From NCBI GenBank assembly GCA_017524545.1, contig JAFXVN010000076.1:31376-95375 (forward strand): 64,000 bases of DNA, read 5' to 3'. Positions 8,857-17,192 of this stretch are shown here, piece by piece. Origin of the DNA: Bacteroidaceae bacterium (GTDB lineage: Bacteria > Bacteroidota > Bacteroidia > Bacteroidales > Bacteroidaceae). The notes beneath the pieces are model-generated. The model was not told the origin of the DNA, made no database searches, and saw only the letters and a list, made by a program, of their open reading frames with translations. Position 1 is the stretch's first letter. Every line of letters begins with the position of its first letter. A program made the translations under genes and the position numbers.

Positions 8857-8943
8857 TATTTTCAAGCCTTGAAAATATATTATCAAGCTTTGAAAATATA
8901 TTTTCACGCCTTGGAAATATATTATCAAACCTTGAAAATAATT
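8857..8943. repeat. Array of four ~22-bp palindromic units
   Basis: Four tandem copies of a palindrome close to TTTTCAAGCCTTGAAAA, joined by TATATTA or TATATTT. Each copy differs at one or two positions, and some changes break perfect symmetry. The same unit forms the array at 41675-41762, preceded in both places by similar AGGC..CTACA text. No unique spacers, so it is not CRISPR. Confidence 0.85.
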
Positions 8944-8982
8944 ATGTAACCTGCCTAAATGACTTTTTCTGCTGCCTGCTCG

Positions 8983-10263
8983 TCAGTTTCCAGGCTGCCT
9001 GGTGATGGTTTGTGCCCTGTCTGGGCCAACGCTGACGATGGTGATGGGCGTGCCCGTCGCCTTCTCGATGTAAGCGATATAGTCCCTGAGCTGCTTCGGG
9101 AACTGGCTTTCGCTTGTCATCCCTGTGAGGTCTGTCTGCCAGCCGGGCAAGGTCTCATAGACGGCCTGCCAGCCCTCGGTGTCGAAGGGCATCTGGTCGG
9201 TGGTGACGCCGTTCTTGGTGTACGCGGTGCAGACCTTGATTTCGGCAAAGGTGTCGAGCACGTCGCTCTTCATCATAATGAGCTGGGTGACGCCGTTTAT
9301 CATAATGGCATAGCGCAGAGCCACGAGGTCGAGCCATCCGCAGCGGCGGTTGCGACCTGTCACGGCTCCGTATTCGTGGCCTATCTCGCGAATCTTGTCG
9401 CCCGTCTCGTCGAAGAGTTCAACGGGGAAAGGCCCGGAGCCGACGCGGGTTGAATATGCCTTGAAAATGCCGAACACTTCGCCGATGGCATTGGGTGCAA
9501 CGCCGAGGCCTGTGCAGACACCGCCGCAGACGGTGTTGGAGGAAGAGACGAAGGGGTAGGTGCCGTGGTCGATGTCGAGCATCGTGCCCTGGGCACCTTC
9601 GGCAAGCACTTTCTTGCCTTCCGCGATGGCCTTGCCGAGCTCTATCTCTGTGTCGGTGAGGGGGAACTGGCGCATGTAGTCGATGCCCTGCATCCAGAGC
9701 TTCTCCTCCTCCGTGATGTCGTAGTCGGTATAGTCCAGGTCGCGAAGCGTCTGCTCGTGGCGAGCCTTGAGGGTGTCGTATTTCTCCTGGAAGTTCTCGA
9801 GGATATCGCCTACGCGAAGTCCCGTGCGGCTTGCCTTCTCGCTGTAGGTGGGGCCGATGCCTTTGCCTGTCGTGCCGACCTTGTTCTTGCCCTTAGCAGC
9901 TTCGTAGGCACGGTCCAGAACCCTGTGGGTGGGCAGGATGAGGTGGGCGCGTTTGCTGATGTGCAGACGGCTCTTGAGGTCATAGCCAGCCTCCTCCAGC
10001 TCTTTTGCCTCTTGCATGAAGAGGTCGGGGGCAATGACACAGCCGTTGCCGATGATGTTGAGCTTCCCTTCGTCGAAGATGCCGCTGGGGATGCTGCGAA
10101 GCACAAACTTCTTTCCATCGAAGATGATGGTGTGTCCGGCATTGGGGCCGCCTGCGAAGCGAGCCACAACGTCATATCTCGGAGTGAATACATCCACGAC
10201 TTTTCCTTTTCCTTCGTCGCCGAAGACGATGCCGAGCAGGGCATCTACTTTACCTTTTCCCAT
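8983..10263 (-). CDS. purA: Adenylosuccinate synthetase
   Basis: Catalyses IMP + aspartate + GTP to adenylosuccinate in AMP synthesis. The GTP-binding loop GDEGKGK is at residues about 15-21, with NAGHT, GTTGKGIGPTY and GRNRRCGWLD as further signatures. The protein is 426 residues, a full-length enzyme. The reading frame is open upstream to 10578, but those 105 codons are out-of-frame shadow of fur; the start is ATG 10263 (or 10275). Its start overlaps the end of fur by about 14 nt, so the two are one operon. Confidence 0.97.
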   Translation of the reverse strand: MGKGKVDALLGIVFGDEGKGKVVDVFTPRYDVVARFAGGPNAGHTIIFDGKKFVLRSIPSGIFDEGKLNIIGNGCVIAPDLFMQEAKELEEAGYDLKSRLHISKRAHLILPTHRVLDRAYEAAKGKNKVGTTGKGIGPTYSEKASRTGLRVGDILENFQEKYDTLKARHEQTLRDLDYTDYDITEEEKLWMQGIDYMRQFPLTDTEIELGKAIAEGKKVLAEGAQGTMLDIDHGTYPFVSSSNTVCGGVCTGLGVAPNAIGEVFGIFKAYSTRVGSGPFPVELFDETGDKIREIGHEYGAVTGRNRRCGWLDLVALRYAIMINGVTQLIMMKSDVLDTFAEIKVCTAYTKNGVTTDQMPFDTEGWQAVYETLPGWQTDLTGMTSESQFPKQLRDYIAYIEKATGTPITIVSVGPDRAQTITRQPGN

Positions 10264-10786
10264 GTTTTTTATCATCCTGTTTGATTGGTTTCTTTTGTTT
10301 CTTTGCCTCCTGCCGCTTCTTTGCCTGGCATTTCCGGCACAGTCCATGCATATAGACCAGTGTGTCTTCGATGTTGAAGTAGCGGACATGGAGGTTTTGC
10401 AAAGCAAGCTTTGCTGTGCTGGTCGAGACTTTCGTGATGGTGTTGCACTGGCGGCAGATGACGTATGCCTTGGGGTTGCTGTCGGCACGCAACTCATAGT
10501 GGGCAGCAGTGGCCAGAGAGTGCTTGATGACCAGTCCTGCCTCGCAGAAAAGCTCCATCGTGTTGAAAAGCGTAGCACGACTCACCTGAAACTCTGCATG
10601 TTGCTGCATGAGCTGCATGAGCACGTCAATGGTGAAGATGCCATTTGCAAATCCCACAACACGCAATATCTCATAGCGTTCCGGGGTTTTGCGCATGGAC
10701 TTCTCCTCCATGTAATGCGTCAAGCGGTCGCGCATTGATGCGAGAGGCTGATTCTGTCGAGCAGAAGCTTCTTGTTTTTTGTCCAT
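10250..10786 (-). CDS. Fur family transcriptional regulator
   Basis: Winged-helix metal-dependent repressor of 178 residues. The DNA-binding half is residues about 15-85 (TPERYEILRVVGF, FQVSRATLFNTMELF). The C-terminal half has two CxxC zinc-site motifs, CRQC and CRKC. The classic histidine-rich HHDH loop is not obvious (AAHYEL is present), so the sensed signal, iron, zinc or peroxide, cannot be assigned. The tail is lysine-rich (residues 155-178). The start is ATG 10786; the open frame extends four codons further only by a TTG. Operon with purA. Confidence 0.9.
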   Translation of the reverse strand: MDKKQEASARQNQPLASMRDRLTHYMEEKSMRKTPERYEILRVVGFANGIFTIDVLMQLMQQHAEFQVSRATLFNTMELFCEAGLVIKHSLATAAHYELRADSNPKAYVICRQCNTITKVSTSTAKLALQNLHVRYFNIEDTLVYMHGLCRKCQAKKRQEAKKQKKPIKQDDKKHGKR

Positions 10787-10795
10787 AACCAAGTG

Positions 10796-10803
10796 CAAAG
10801 GTA
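10796..10803 (-). promoter_or_regulatory. -7 promoter element of fur-purA
   Basis: TACCTTTG on the minus strand ends only 9 nt before the fur ATG, which predicts a leaderless or nearly leaderless mRNA. Confidence 0.65.
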
Positions 10804-10840
10804 CAAAAAAAATGAAGAATGAAGAGTGAAGAGTGAAGAA

Positions 10841-11380
10841 TTATTTAGCGTTGAGAGCATCTTTGAGTGTCAAGATGGCTTTTCTCAAGTGCAAATTGGC
10901 CGAAGGCAGCATTTGTGTTGCCGTTTCTTCGACGAATTGTCTCTCCTCTTGGCTGAACATGACACCCTGCACAAGCAGATGCCGCAGACAGAGGCAAGCA
11001 CAGGTGCAGGGGAGCGGCTTCCCTTCTCCGAGCCAAGCCAAACTTATGTCTTTTGCATGGCTTGTTTTGGACAGAAGCATCATCGCCAGCACTTGTGCCT
11101 CTTCTGCTGTGACCATTGTCTCAGCCCAGGCGTTTGCCACTTCCTGCGTAAACGCATCGGGCGGCATGAGCATGATAGCCAGCAACTTAGTCTCTCTGAT
11201 GTTCTGCTGCCAAAGCTGATTAGCCAGCTCTGCATCCTGCGGAAACTCATCTGCAATGCTGCGCAGCCTTGGCAACTCCACGCCGAAAATGAGTTTGAAG
11301 GGCATTCCAGCCTCTCGCATCCTGGCCGACAGAATGCCATTCATGCTTGCCCGCAGTTCTTTCTTTATTTCATTAAGCAT
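10841..11380 (-). CDS. DNA alkylation repair (AlkD-like, HEAT-like) protein
   Basis: About 180 residues, all helical, resembling the small AlkD/HEAT-like proteins of Bacteroidales annotated as DNA alkylation repair proteins. Recognisable text includes KKELRASMNGILSARMRE, FGVELPRLRSIADEFP and LWQQNIRETKLLAIMLMP. AlkD relatives excise positively charged alkylated bases by HEAT-repeat capture of DNA. The catalytic Asp/Trp residues of AlkD cannot be assigned by eye, so activity is uncertain. ATG 11380 is preferred to the in-frame GTG at 11398. Stands alone upstream of the fur promoter. Confidence 0.75.
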   Translation of the reverse strand: MLNEIKKELRASMNGILSARMREAGMPFKLIFGVELPRLRSIADEFPQDAELANQLWQQNIRETKLLAIMLMPPDAFTQEVANAWAETMVTAEEAQVLAMMLLSKTSHAKDISLAWLGEGKPLPCTCACLCLRHLLVQGVMFSQEERQFVEETATQMLPSANLHLRKAILTLKDALNAK

Positions 11381-11487
11381 ATTGTTTTGAATCTTCACTA
11401 TCCAACAACTTGTCTAATTTATTAGCAACTTTGCTATTCTTTGTTTGCAAATCCTGTTGTCTCGATCTTCCTTAATCGATCATAGGG

Positions 11488-11949
11488 CTACAAGGTGCTT
11501 ACTTTCATTATGAACTCTTTTGTCAATGGAAATAGACTACTGCTCTGTGTTATTCCAACAAAGAGAATGTTGTCTGCCAGTTCGCAGATGTACTTGTTGC
11601 GAGCAAGGGCAGTGGCTTTTGACTGACGAGATGCTGCGCTGGTGGAGATGATTAAAAGATTGCCTTGCTCTAATGGTTCTTTCAGTTCTTCTGGAATGAC
11701 CTTATACATTCGTCTTGCCAACACCATAATGACAGGACATTTCGCGCGAAGCAGGAAATGCAGCACATCTTGTTCCAACTTGCTGCTGAAGCCGCTGATG
11801 ATACATCCTTCGTGCTTCCCTGCCGCCCAATCATAGCACTTCAGCACCATTTCTGGCGCTATGGTGCAGGAGGCTAAAAATGCCGTTTTCTGTAGTTTCA
11901 GGAGACCTTTGTTGCCCAAGAAAATTACATTTTTCGTATTTTTTGCCAT
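11488..11949 (-). CDS. Short DprA/SLOG-like Rossmann protein
   Basis: 153 residues resembling the single-domain DprA-like (SLOG-fold) proteins of Bacteroidetes: VIFLGNKGLLKLQKTAFLAS, then GCIISGFSSKLEQDVLHFLL with the GFxSxxE pattern, VIMVLARRMY, and ARNKYICELAD. Full-length DprA has additional N- and C-terminal domains that are absent here. Members bind nucleotides or single-stranded DNA. Some stand-alone SLOG proteins are components of defence or nucleotide-signalling systems, but no partner is evident. First gene of an accessory patch. Confidence 0.7.
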   Translation of the reverse strand: MAKNTKNVIFLGNKGLLKLQKTAFLASCTIAPEMVLKCYDWAAGKHEGCIISGFSSKLEQDVLHFLLRAKCPVIMVLARRMYKVIPEELKEPLEQGNLLIISTSAASRQSKATALARNKYICELADNILFVGITQSSSLFPLTKEFIMKVSTL

Positions 11950-12068
11950 AAAATTGTCACATTTTACTGATAAAATTTGGTTAGTAGCGAATAATTACCT
12001 AAATTTGCAGCAACAAAACAACAGGGCTTCAGAATACCGCGTCGGATTGCAGTTCCGGAGGGAAGGGT

Positions 12069-12470
12069 TCAGAGGTCCTGTTCTTTGTTCGTATGAACGT
12101 AGTTGTCGGAAATACTGTGAACCAGGCATTCTCCCCAAATGTTCTCATTAACAATAATCCAGCTATTATCATCTGCGATTGTTGTTTTGAATATATGACT
12201 GGCGATGACATAGTCACGTCTTTTGGGGTCTGTAGTTGAGCCTAAGTATTCTGCATTAGCCAACAGTTTAGGAAGCAATAGCAGCGACTCATTCTTTTCT
12301 GCATAATGAATGTGCGGTTGATTTAACCATTCCTTGATACCAGAGACATTGATATAAATATCGTGAGGGAAATACGGATGAGTAAGCACTTTCTCACAAA
12401 GTAGCCGCTTAGCCTCTTCCTTTATTTCTTTCCGTCGTAGTCTCGCTGCTGGTGTTAAAGGTTTGGACAT
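12069..12470 (-). CDS. Phage-type barnase/EndoU-like nuclease or LPD-domain protein
   Basis: 133 residues with INVSGIKEWLNQPHIHYAEKN, LLANAEYLGS and a closing IIVNENIWGECLVHSISD. This pattern resembles the small PBECR/LPD3-type domains that end large phage polyvalent proteins or occur alone in Bacteroidetes mobile regions. The assignment is from remembered pattern only; I cannot name catalytic residues. AT-rich compared with its neighbours and sits beside a methyltransferase remnant, which suggests mobile-element origin. A TATCTTTG promoter element lies 28 nt upstream. Confidence 0.5.
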   Translation of the reverse strand: MSKPLTPAARLRRKEIKEEAKRLLCEKVLTHPYFPHDIYINVSGIKEWLNQPHIHYAEKNESLLLLPKLLANAEYLGSTTDPKRRDYVIASHIFKTTIADDNSWIIVNENIWGECLVHSISDNYVHTNKEQDL

Positions 12471-12497
12471 TCAATACACATTTATGGATAACGCCCG

Positions 12498-12505
12498 CAA
12501 AGATA
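12498..12505 (-). promoter_or_regulatory. -7 promoter element for the 12069-12470 gene
   Basis: TATCTTTG on the minus strand, 28 nt upstream of the ATG at 12470. Confidence 0.6.
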
Positions 12506-12533
12506 CACTTTTTTCTTCATTTTCTTTTCATTA

Positions 12534-13034
12534 TTATTCAGAAAGTTCATCACCCATGCGATATTTGATGTCGTAGTTGATGATGAAGTCAAGTTCTTCC
12601 TCTGTAAAGCCATAATGCTTAGCTAGGGCTTTGTCTATCTCGTCAATGATGGGCTTGGAGAGTTTTGGATAGAATTCGTCATAAATAACCTGCCCTGTAG
12701 CTTTATAATAAGTCGTTTTACGTTTCGACTTTGAATCATAATCATCATAGAGGCTCTGAACTAAATTTTCATCAAAGTTCCCTTTTATGGATGGAAAAGC
12801 AAATATATCTCTGCTCGTTAAATCTCTACAATTTGAGACAAGGATAAACCATAAGTAAAAGAGTGTAGAGTTATATAAAGCTGAATATAGAGCCTCATTC
12901 TCTTTATCTACCTTTATGTTTTTAATATGTGATGAAATCGTTTCGCCAACTACATCATTATAAAAATAAGGTGGGACTTTTGAAAATCTAATAAAATATC
13001 TAGGGGCATTATGATAATACAGAACAGGCCCCAC
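12534..13034 (-). pseudogene. 3' remnant of a restriction-modification DNA methyltransferase
   Basis: 166 codons that resemble the C-terminal target-recognition region of Eco57I-like or type IIG methyltransferases: LYYHNAPRYFIRFSKVPPYF, ISSHIKNI, LYNSTLFYLWFILVSNCRDL and DIFAFPSI. The SAM-binding and NPPY catalytic motifs that should precede it are absent. The frame is open a little further upstream, to a TAG at 13073, then ends. Only a GTG (13034) is available as start. The gene is therefore truncated and presumably without methyltransferase activity. AT-rich, unlike the flanking housekeeping genes. Confidence 0.75.
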
Positions 13035-13063
13035 TTTATTTGTATGTAAATAGTAAGTGACAA

Positions 13064-13085
13064 GTCCGCACTACCAAGTGCAGAC
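13064..13085 (-). terminator. Hairpin after the small ORF at 13093
   Basis: Arms GTCTGCACT and AGTGCGGAC on the minus strand pair over 9 bp with one G-U and loop TGGT. The T tract is poor, so termination is only likely, not certain. It lies just after the stop of the 48-codon ORF. Confidence 0.45.
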
Positions 13086-13092
13086 ATTATAG

Positions 13093-13239
13093 TCATTTAT
13101 CGTTATTCAAGCATCGTGTTCTAAACATCTCACCTTTCAGACACGCCGAATAACTGCTAATGCTGTTATTATTTCGATAAGATGCAATTCCCTTCCCAGC
13201 TCCGCACATCACTTTGTGCATCATAGCCAGAATGGGCAT
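13093..13239 (-). CDS. Small hypothetical, leaderless 48-codon ORF
   Basis: No family recognised. The frame MPILAMMHKVMCGAGKGI continues to a stop at 13093 and has no membrane segment. What supports it is position: a minus-strand TAACTTTG at 13249-13256 places transcription start at about the ATG, and a hairpin follows the stop. The frame can also be read from GTG 13278, upstream of the promoter element, which is less likely. It could instead be a small RNA of about 180 nt. Confidence 0.35.
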   Translation of the reverse strand: MPILAMMHKVMCGAGKGIASYRNNNSISSYSACLKGEMFRTRCLNNDK

Positions 13240-13248
13240 TTTGCTTTG

Positions 13249-13256
13249 CAAAGTTA
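13249..13256 (-). promoter_or_regulatory. -7 promoter element for the small ORF at 13093
   Basis: TAACTTTG on the minus strand, ending 9 nt before the ATG at 13239. Confidence 0.5.
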
Positions 13257-13329
13257 GCGATTTATCCAATACGAGCAAAGAAAAACGTAATTTATTTTAG
13301 TTTTCAGCAAGAAACAAAAACACTCCATG

Positions 13330-13368
13330 CTTAGTTGAGCAACTAAGCACGTTAAGTCGGTCAATTAG
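13330..13368. repeat. Inverted-repeat words shared with the hairpin at 48895
   Basis: CTTAGTTGAGCAACTAAG (13330-13347) is a palindrome. It is followed by GTTAAGTCGGTCAATTAG (13351-13368), which differs at two positions from an arm of the hairpin at 48895-48936. The rest of the gap to 13444 holds degenerate forms of the same AGGCACGC-type words and no gene. Confidence 0.7.
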
Positions 13369-13444
13369 GCACGCTTAGTTCTTGGATGCTCCAGCATCAA
13401 GGCGCACTTCTAAGGCGCGAAAGGGCCAGCGAAGCACGCCTAAT

Positions 13445-15397
13445 TTATAACGTCCTGTATTGCTGGCTGTAACGAAGCATTTGCTTATCGTACGCTTCAT
13501 CGTATGAAACGCTTACGTCTGTAATGTTCCCCGCTGCATCGCGAACAAGATTGTAGATAGAATTGATGAAGCCTTTGTAGGGCGCGAGGTTGAGGCGTTG
13601 ATAGCGTTCGCGAATCTCATGGTGCAGCTTTGCATCGAGCTTGATGCCATATTGCTCGACAAGTTGTCTGGCTGCATCAAAGTCTCCCTCGCTCTTGATG
13701 CGCTGCACCTCCGCCAACAACTCCCCGAAAGCTTTTCGAAGCATAGGGTAGTCGTTGATGCGCACATAATGCTTACCGTGCTCTTCAACAATCTGCACGG
13801 CTTCCGGATAGTTGGCGAGCGTCCATCGGCCAATGAGAGCGCGGTTACGCATGTGAGCTTCTTCGATTTGATTGCCTTCCTCTATGCGAACCATCTGCGT
13901 CAGCAGTCCGTTCATCAAATAGCTGTAGTATTGAGACTTGTATACCTCGGCGTTGGGCAGCAAGCCAAGCTCAACGAGCTTCTGGTCGGCAATGTAATAG
14001 AGGCCGAACAGGTCGGCACGGGCTTCTTCGATTGTACTGCCGTAGGCACGGAGCGCATCAGCATCGACACCGTGCAGAAGCTGTCCGCTGCCATGCCCCA
14101 GGCATTCGTGGAGGTCGGTGTGAAGGTCGTCGCATACGTCCCCATAGCGGTCGAGAAGCTGCCGCGTGTCATCGTCTATGACAAACTCCTCACGCATACC
14201 ACTGCCTCTGGCTGCCTCGTTGTAGGCACGTGTCAGGTTGGCTATCGTCACACTCTTGCTGCCATATTCCGCCCTTATCCAATTGCTGTTGGGCAGATTG
14301 ATGCCGATGGCGCTGCTGGGGTAGAGGTCGCCTCCGAGGACGGCTGCACTGATGACCTTTGCACTCACGCCCTTGCACTCCTTCTTCTTGAAGCGTGCAT
14401 CTACAGGTGAATGGTTTTCAAACCATTGTGCATTATCGCTTAAAGCTTTTGCTCTGCGTGTCGCCTCGTGGTCGATGATGTTGACATAACCCTCCCAACT
14501 TGCCTTCAACCCCAAGGGGTCGCCGTAAACTTCGGTGAAGCCGTTGGTGAAGTCAACCTCCCCGTCTGTCTCTCCCACCCAATGGATAGCATACTCGTCG
14601 AAGGCCTTTAGGTCGCCAGTCCGATAGAACTCCACAAGCTTGTCTATGACAGCCTGCTGCTTTTCATTCTCGGCATAATTGCGTGCCTTGCAAAGCATGT
14701 CGCAAATACGGTCGATGGCTTTCCCGTAGAGTCCTCCGCTTCGCCAGACATTCTCGTAGAGCGAACCGTCGGCACTGCGCTCCAGACGGCTGTTCATGCC
14801 GAGCATGGGCGGCTTTTGGGGATTGACCTTTTTCTTCTGTTCTGCATAGAAGGCTTCTGCCTCGGCTTGGGTGATGCCATCGGCATAGTAGTTGCACGAA
14901 GAGGTGAGCAGGAGGTCTTCGCCATCGGTCTGGTTGACACGCTTGGGCATCACCTCGGGATTGAAGATGACCTCTGCCAGCTCCTCGGCAAGATGGGATG
15001 CCGTTTCTTTTTCCTTGAGGGGAAGCAGGCTCTCGTCCAGCTTGCTGATTTCTGCCAAGAAGAAGTCGCGACTGAATCCCGGCTCGAACTTCTGGCAGCT
15101 GTAGTGGTGATGAATGCCGTTGGAAAACCAAACCCTTTTCAGATAGACGACGAAAGCCTGCCAGTCGGCATCTTCCTGCGGTCCGTCATAGTTCGTGTAG
15201 ATGGCTTCCAATGTCTGGCGCAGGCGCAGCCCATAACAGCAGTTCTGGTCCCAGAGGATGTCGCGCCCCAAGAGTGCCGCCTCGGCAAGATAATAGACGA
15301 GCAGCTTCTGGCGAAGTGGCAGGAGGGCGAAACCAGGCACTTCGTAGCGCAACAGTTGCAGGTCTGCGAAACGCTCAACGCAATTGCCTTTAGTCAT
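13445..15397 (-). CDS. Dipeptidyl peptidase III family zinc metallopeptidase (M49)
   Basis: Exopeptidase removing dipeptides from N termini. 650 residues. The zinc motif is HECLGH (residues about 427-432), the six-residue M49 form with Cys at the third position as in the Bacteroides thetaiotaomicron enzyme. The third ligand is in EEARADLFG (about 452-460). No signal peptide is obvious, so it is probably cytoplasmic. It starts immediately after the stop of the AraC-type regulator, so the two are co-transcribed. Sometimes mis-annotated as dihydrofolate reductase. Confidence 0.92.
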   Translation of the reverse strand: MTKGNCVERFADLQLLRYEVPGFALLPLRQKLLVYYLAEAALLGRDILWDQNCCYGLRLRQTLEAIYTNYDGPQEDADWQAFVVYLKRVWFSNGIHHHYSCQKFEPGFSRDFFLAEISKLDESLLPLKEKETASHLAEELAEVIFNPEVMPKRVNQTDGEDLLLTSSCNYYADGITQAEAEAFYAEQKKKVNPQKPPMLGMNSRLERSADGSLYENVWRSGGLYGKAIDRICDMLCKARNYAENEKQQAVIDKLVEFYRTGDLKAFDEYAIHWVGETDGEVDFTNGFTEVYGDPLGLKASWEGYVNIIDHEATRRAKALSDNAQWFENHSPVDARFKKKECKGVSAKVISAAVLGGDLYPSSAIGINLPNSNWIRAEYGSKSVTIANLTRAYNEAARGSGMREEFVIDDDTRQLLDRYGDVCDDLHTDLHECLGHGSGQLLHGVDADALRAYGSTIEEARADLFGLYYIADQKLVELGLLPNAEVYKSQYYSYLMNGLLTQMVRIEEGNQIEEAHMRNRALIGRWTLANYPEAVQIVEEHGKHYVRINDYPMLRKAFGELLAEVQRIKSEGDFDAARQLVEQYGIKLDAKLHHEIRERYQRLNLAPYKGFINSIYNLVRDAAGNITDVSVSYDEAYDKQMLRYSQQYRTL

Positions 15398-15814
15398 TTA
15401 TTTATACATTTGCTTGTACTCCTTCGGCGTCGTTCCGCAAAGTCTGTAGAACGTGGCATAGAAGCTTTGGCGTGTCGTGAAGCCCACGTTGATGGCAATG
15501 TCTTCCATCGTCATCTTGTCGAAGTTGCTGTCCTGGAGCATGTATCTTGCTTCGTGGATGCGCATCATGCCCACCAACTGCGAATAGTTCTGCTGGAAAC
15601 GCAGATTGATGACCGCGCTGATTTGGCGAGAGTTGACCCCGATGTCGCCGGCAAGGCGCTTGGCAGAATAGTTAGGGTCGCGGTACTTCTGCTCAATCAT
15701 CAGCTTCAAGATAATCTTCTTTGCAATGTCTTCCACAAGGTCGGGCGTGACGGAGTTCCTGTAGGAGAGCGTCTGCGTCTTTTCCTTCTTCTCTGTGATG
15801 TTGTATTTTGCCAT
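15398..15814 (-). CDS. AraC-type helix-turn-helix regulator, DNA-binding domain only
   Basis: 138 residues consisting essentially of a C-terminal AraC/XylS double HTH domain: YSAKRLAGDIGVNSRQISAVIN (first HTH, about residues 48-69) and MTMEDIAINVGFTTRQSFYATF then CGTTPKEYKQ (second). The usual N-terminal sensor domain is absent, leaving about 40 residues before the first helix. Three bases separate it from the GDPD gene and none from the M49 gene. It may be regulated by abundance rather than ligand. Confidence 0.88.
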   Translation of the reverse strand: MAKYNITEKKEKTQTLSYRNSVTPDLVEDIAKKIILKLMIEQKYRDPNYSAKRLAGDIGVNSRQISAVINLRFQQNYSQLVGMMRIHEARYMLQDSNFDKMTMEDIAINVGFTTRQSFYATFYRLCGTTPKEYKQMYK

Positions 15815-15817
15815 TGT

Positions 15818-16579
15818 CTATTGTCTATTGTCTATTGTTAAAAGTATTTCCGGGTCGTTGGTCGTGATGATGTCTATGCCGGGCATCTTAACGAAGCGTT
15901 TCAATGCCTCTTCGCCATCTACAGTCCAGACGTTGACTTCCAGCCCCAACTTCTTCGCCTCGAGAGGCCATTCGGGATGTTTGTCGAAGGCACCAATGCT
16001 GTAGTCGATGCCTGTCAGCCCCATTTCCTTGACCTGTGCAGGTGTGAGGTCTCCGTTGAGGTAAGCAACCTTGGCATCGGGTGCCAGTTCATGAAGACGC
16101 TTGCAGGCATTCTTGCTGAAAGAGATGTAGTCCGTACGGGATGCGAGTCCGAGCGCTTCGACAAGTTCGACGCAGAGTTCGGAAATGCGTGCATCGCGCT
16201 TTGCATTGCGATGGGGCTTGACTTCAAAGATAAGGCGACAATCGGGCCACCGCCGGGCTTCCCAAAGGTATTGCTGTAGGGTAGGGATGAACTCGCCGTT
16301 CTGGAGACGATGGGTCATGAGCGTCGCGTATGTCGTGTCTTCGATGCGGATGCCCTCAACGGTTGCGTCGTGAAAGACAACAGGCACGCCGTCGGCTGTC
16401 AGCCAGACATCGAACTCGCTGCCCCAGCAACCGATTTCGGCGGCTTTTTGGAATGAAGTGATAGAATTCTGCGCACTGCCTTCTGTGCGCCAGTAGCCAC
16501 GATGGGCCACGACCTTGGGCTGCGCCAAAGCAGCGAGATAAAAGAAGGTCAGAAGGAATGTAATATAGTGTCTATGCAT
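15818..16579 (-). CDS. Glycerophosphodiester phosphodiesterase family protein, secreted
   Basis: Hydrolyses glycerophosphodiesters to glycerol-3-phosphate and an alcohol. 253 residues with a signal peptide (MHRHYITFLLTFFYLAALAQ), then VVAHRGYWRTEGSAQNSI, the GDPD catalytic HRG...EN-like motif in which the second residue is N in this form, and GSEFDVWLTADGVPVVFHD with the metal/catalytic E, D and H. The frame is open a further 89 codons upstream, but these are shadow of the sigma gene; ATG 16579 carries the signal peptide. The last residues TIDNRQ come from a repeated intergenic word (CAATAGA). Lies 22 nt after the sigma gene. Confidence 0.9.
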   Translation of the reverse strand: MHRHYITFLLTFFYLAALAQPKVVAHRGYWRTEGSAQNSITSFQKAAEIGCWGSEFDVWLTADGVPVVFHDATVEGIRIEDTTYATLMTHRLQNGEFIPTLQQYLWEARRWPDCRLIFEVKPHRNAKRDARISELCVELVEALGLASRTDYISFSKNACKRLHELAPDAKVAYLNGDLTPAQVKEMGLTGIDYSIGAFDKHPEWPLEAKKLGLEVNVWTVDGEEALKRFVKMPGIDIITTNDPEILLTIDNRQ

Positions 16580-16601
16580 CGTATTTGTGGTTTTCTTGCC
16601 G

Positions 16602-17192
16602 CTATCCAACCAGACTGAGCTGCCTTGTCTGGATGATTTTTCGCAGATTGATGAGGGCATAGCGCATACGTCCGAGGGCTGTGTTGATGCTGACGCCTGT
16701 CTGCTGTGCAATCTCCTTGAAGGAGAGGTCGTCGTAGAAGCGCAACAAGATGACTTCGCGCTGCGGTTCCGGCAGATAATCGAGCATACGGCGAATGCCT
16801 TCGCGTGTCTGGCGGTTGATGATTTCGTCCTCGCGTGTCGCTTCACTCAGACTCAGGCTGTTGAGGGCTTTGGGCTTCACCTGGTCTTCGCGGACCATGC
16901 AGGTCGTCTCGCACTCGCGGCTCTTGTCGATGATAAGGTTGTGGGCGATGCGGGTGAGCCATGCACTGAACTTGCCGTTCGTCTGGTACTTGTGCGAGCG
17001 GATGGCAATGATGGCACGCGAGAAGGTGTCCTGGAAAAAGTCGTTGGCAACATCGCTGTCCTTTACCAGAAAGAGTATGTAGGAATAAATGTACGCTTGA
17101 TGCCGTCCGAGCAAAATATCGAACGCACTGTCATTGCCACTTTCATACAATTGGACCAACTCATGGTCGGTCATTGCAGATAAATCATTCAT
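16602..17192 (-). CDS. ECF-type RNA polymerase sigma factor
   Basis: 196 residues with region 2 (residues about 25-95: FDILLGRHQAYIYSYILFL, FQDTFSRAIIAI, FSAWLTRIAHNLIID) and region 4 (about 130-185: LPEPQREVILLRFYDDLSF, IAQQTGVSINTALGRMRYAL). No anti-sigma factor is adjacent; the downstream genes are GDPD, an AraC-type protein and an M49 peptidase. Signal unknown. Confidence 0.93.
   Translation of the reverse strand: MNDLSAMTDHELVQLYESGNDSAFDILLGRHQAYIYSYILFLVKDSDVANDFFQDTFSRAIIAIRSHKYQTNGKFSAWLTRIAHNLIIDKSRECETTCMVREDQVKPKALNSLSLSEATREDEIINRQTREGIRRMLDYLPEPQREVILLRFYDDLSFKEIAQQTGVSINTALGRMRYALINLRKIIQTRQLSLVG

Noticed and set aside
10264-10578. N-terminal extension of purA by 105 codons
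   Set aside because: It is out-of-frame shadow of fur; PurA begins MGKGKVDALLG.
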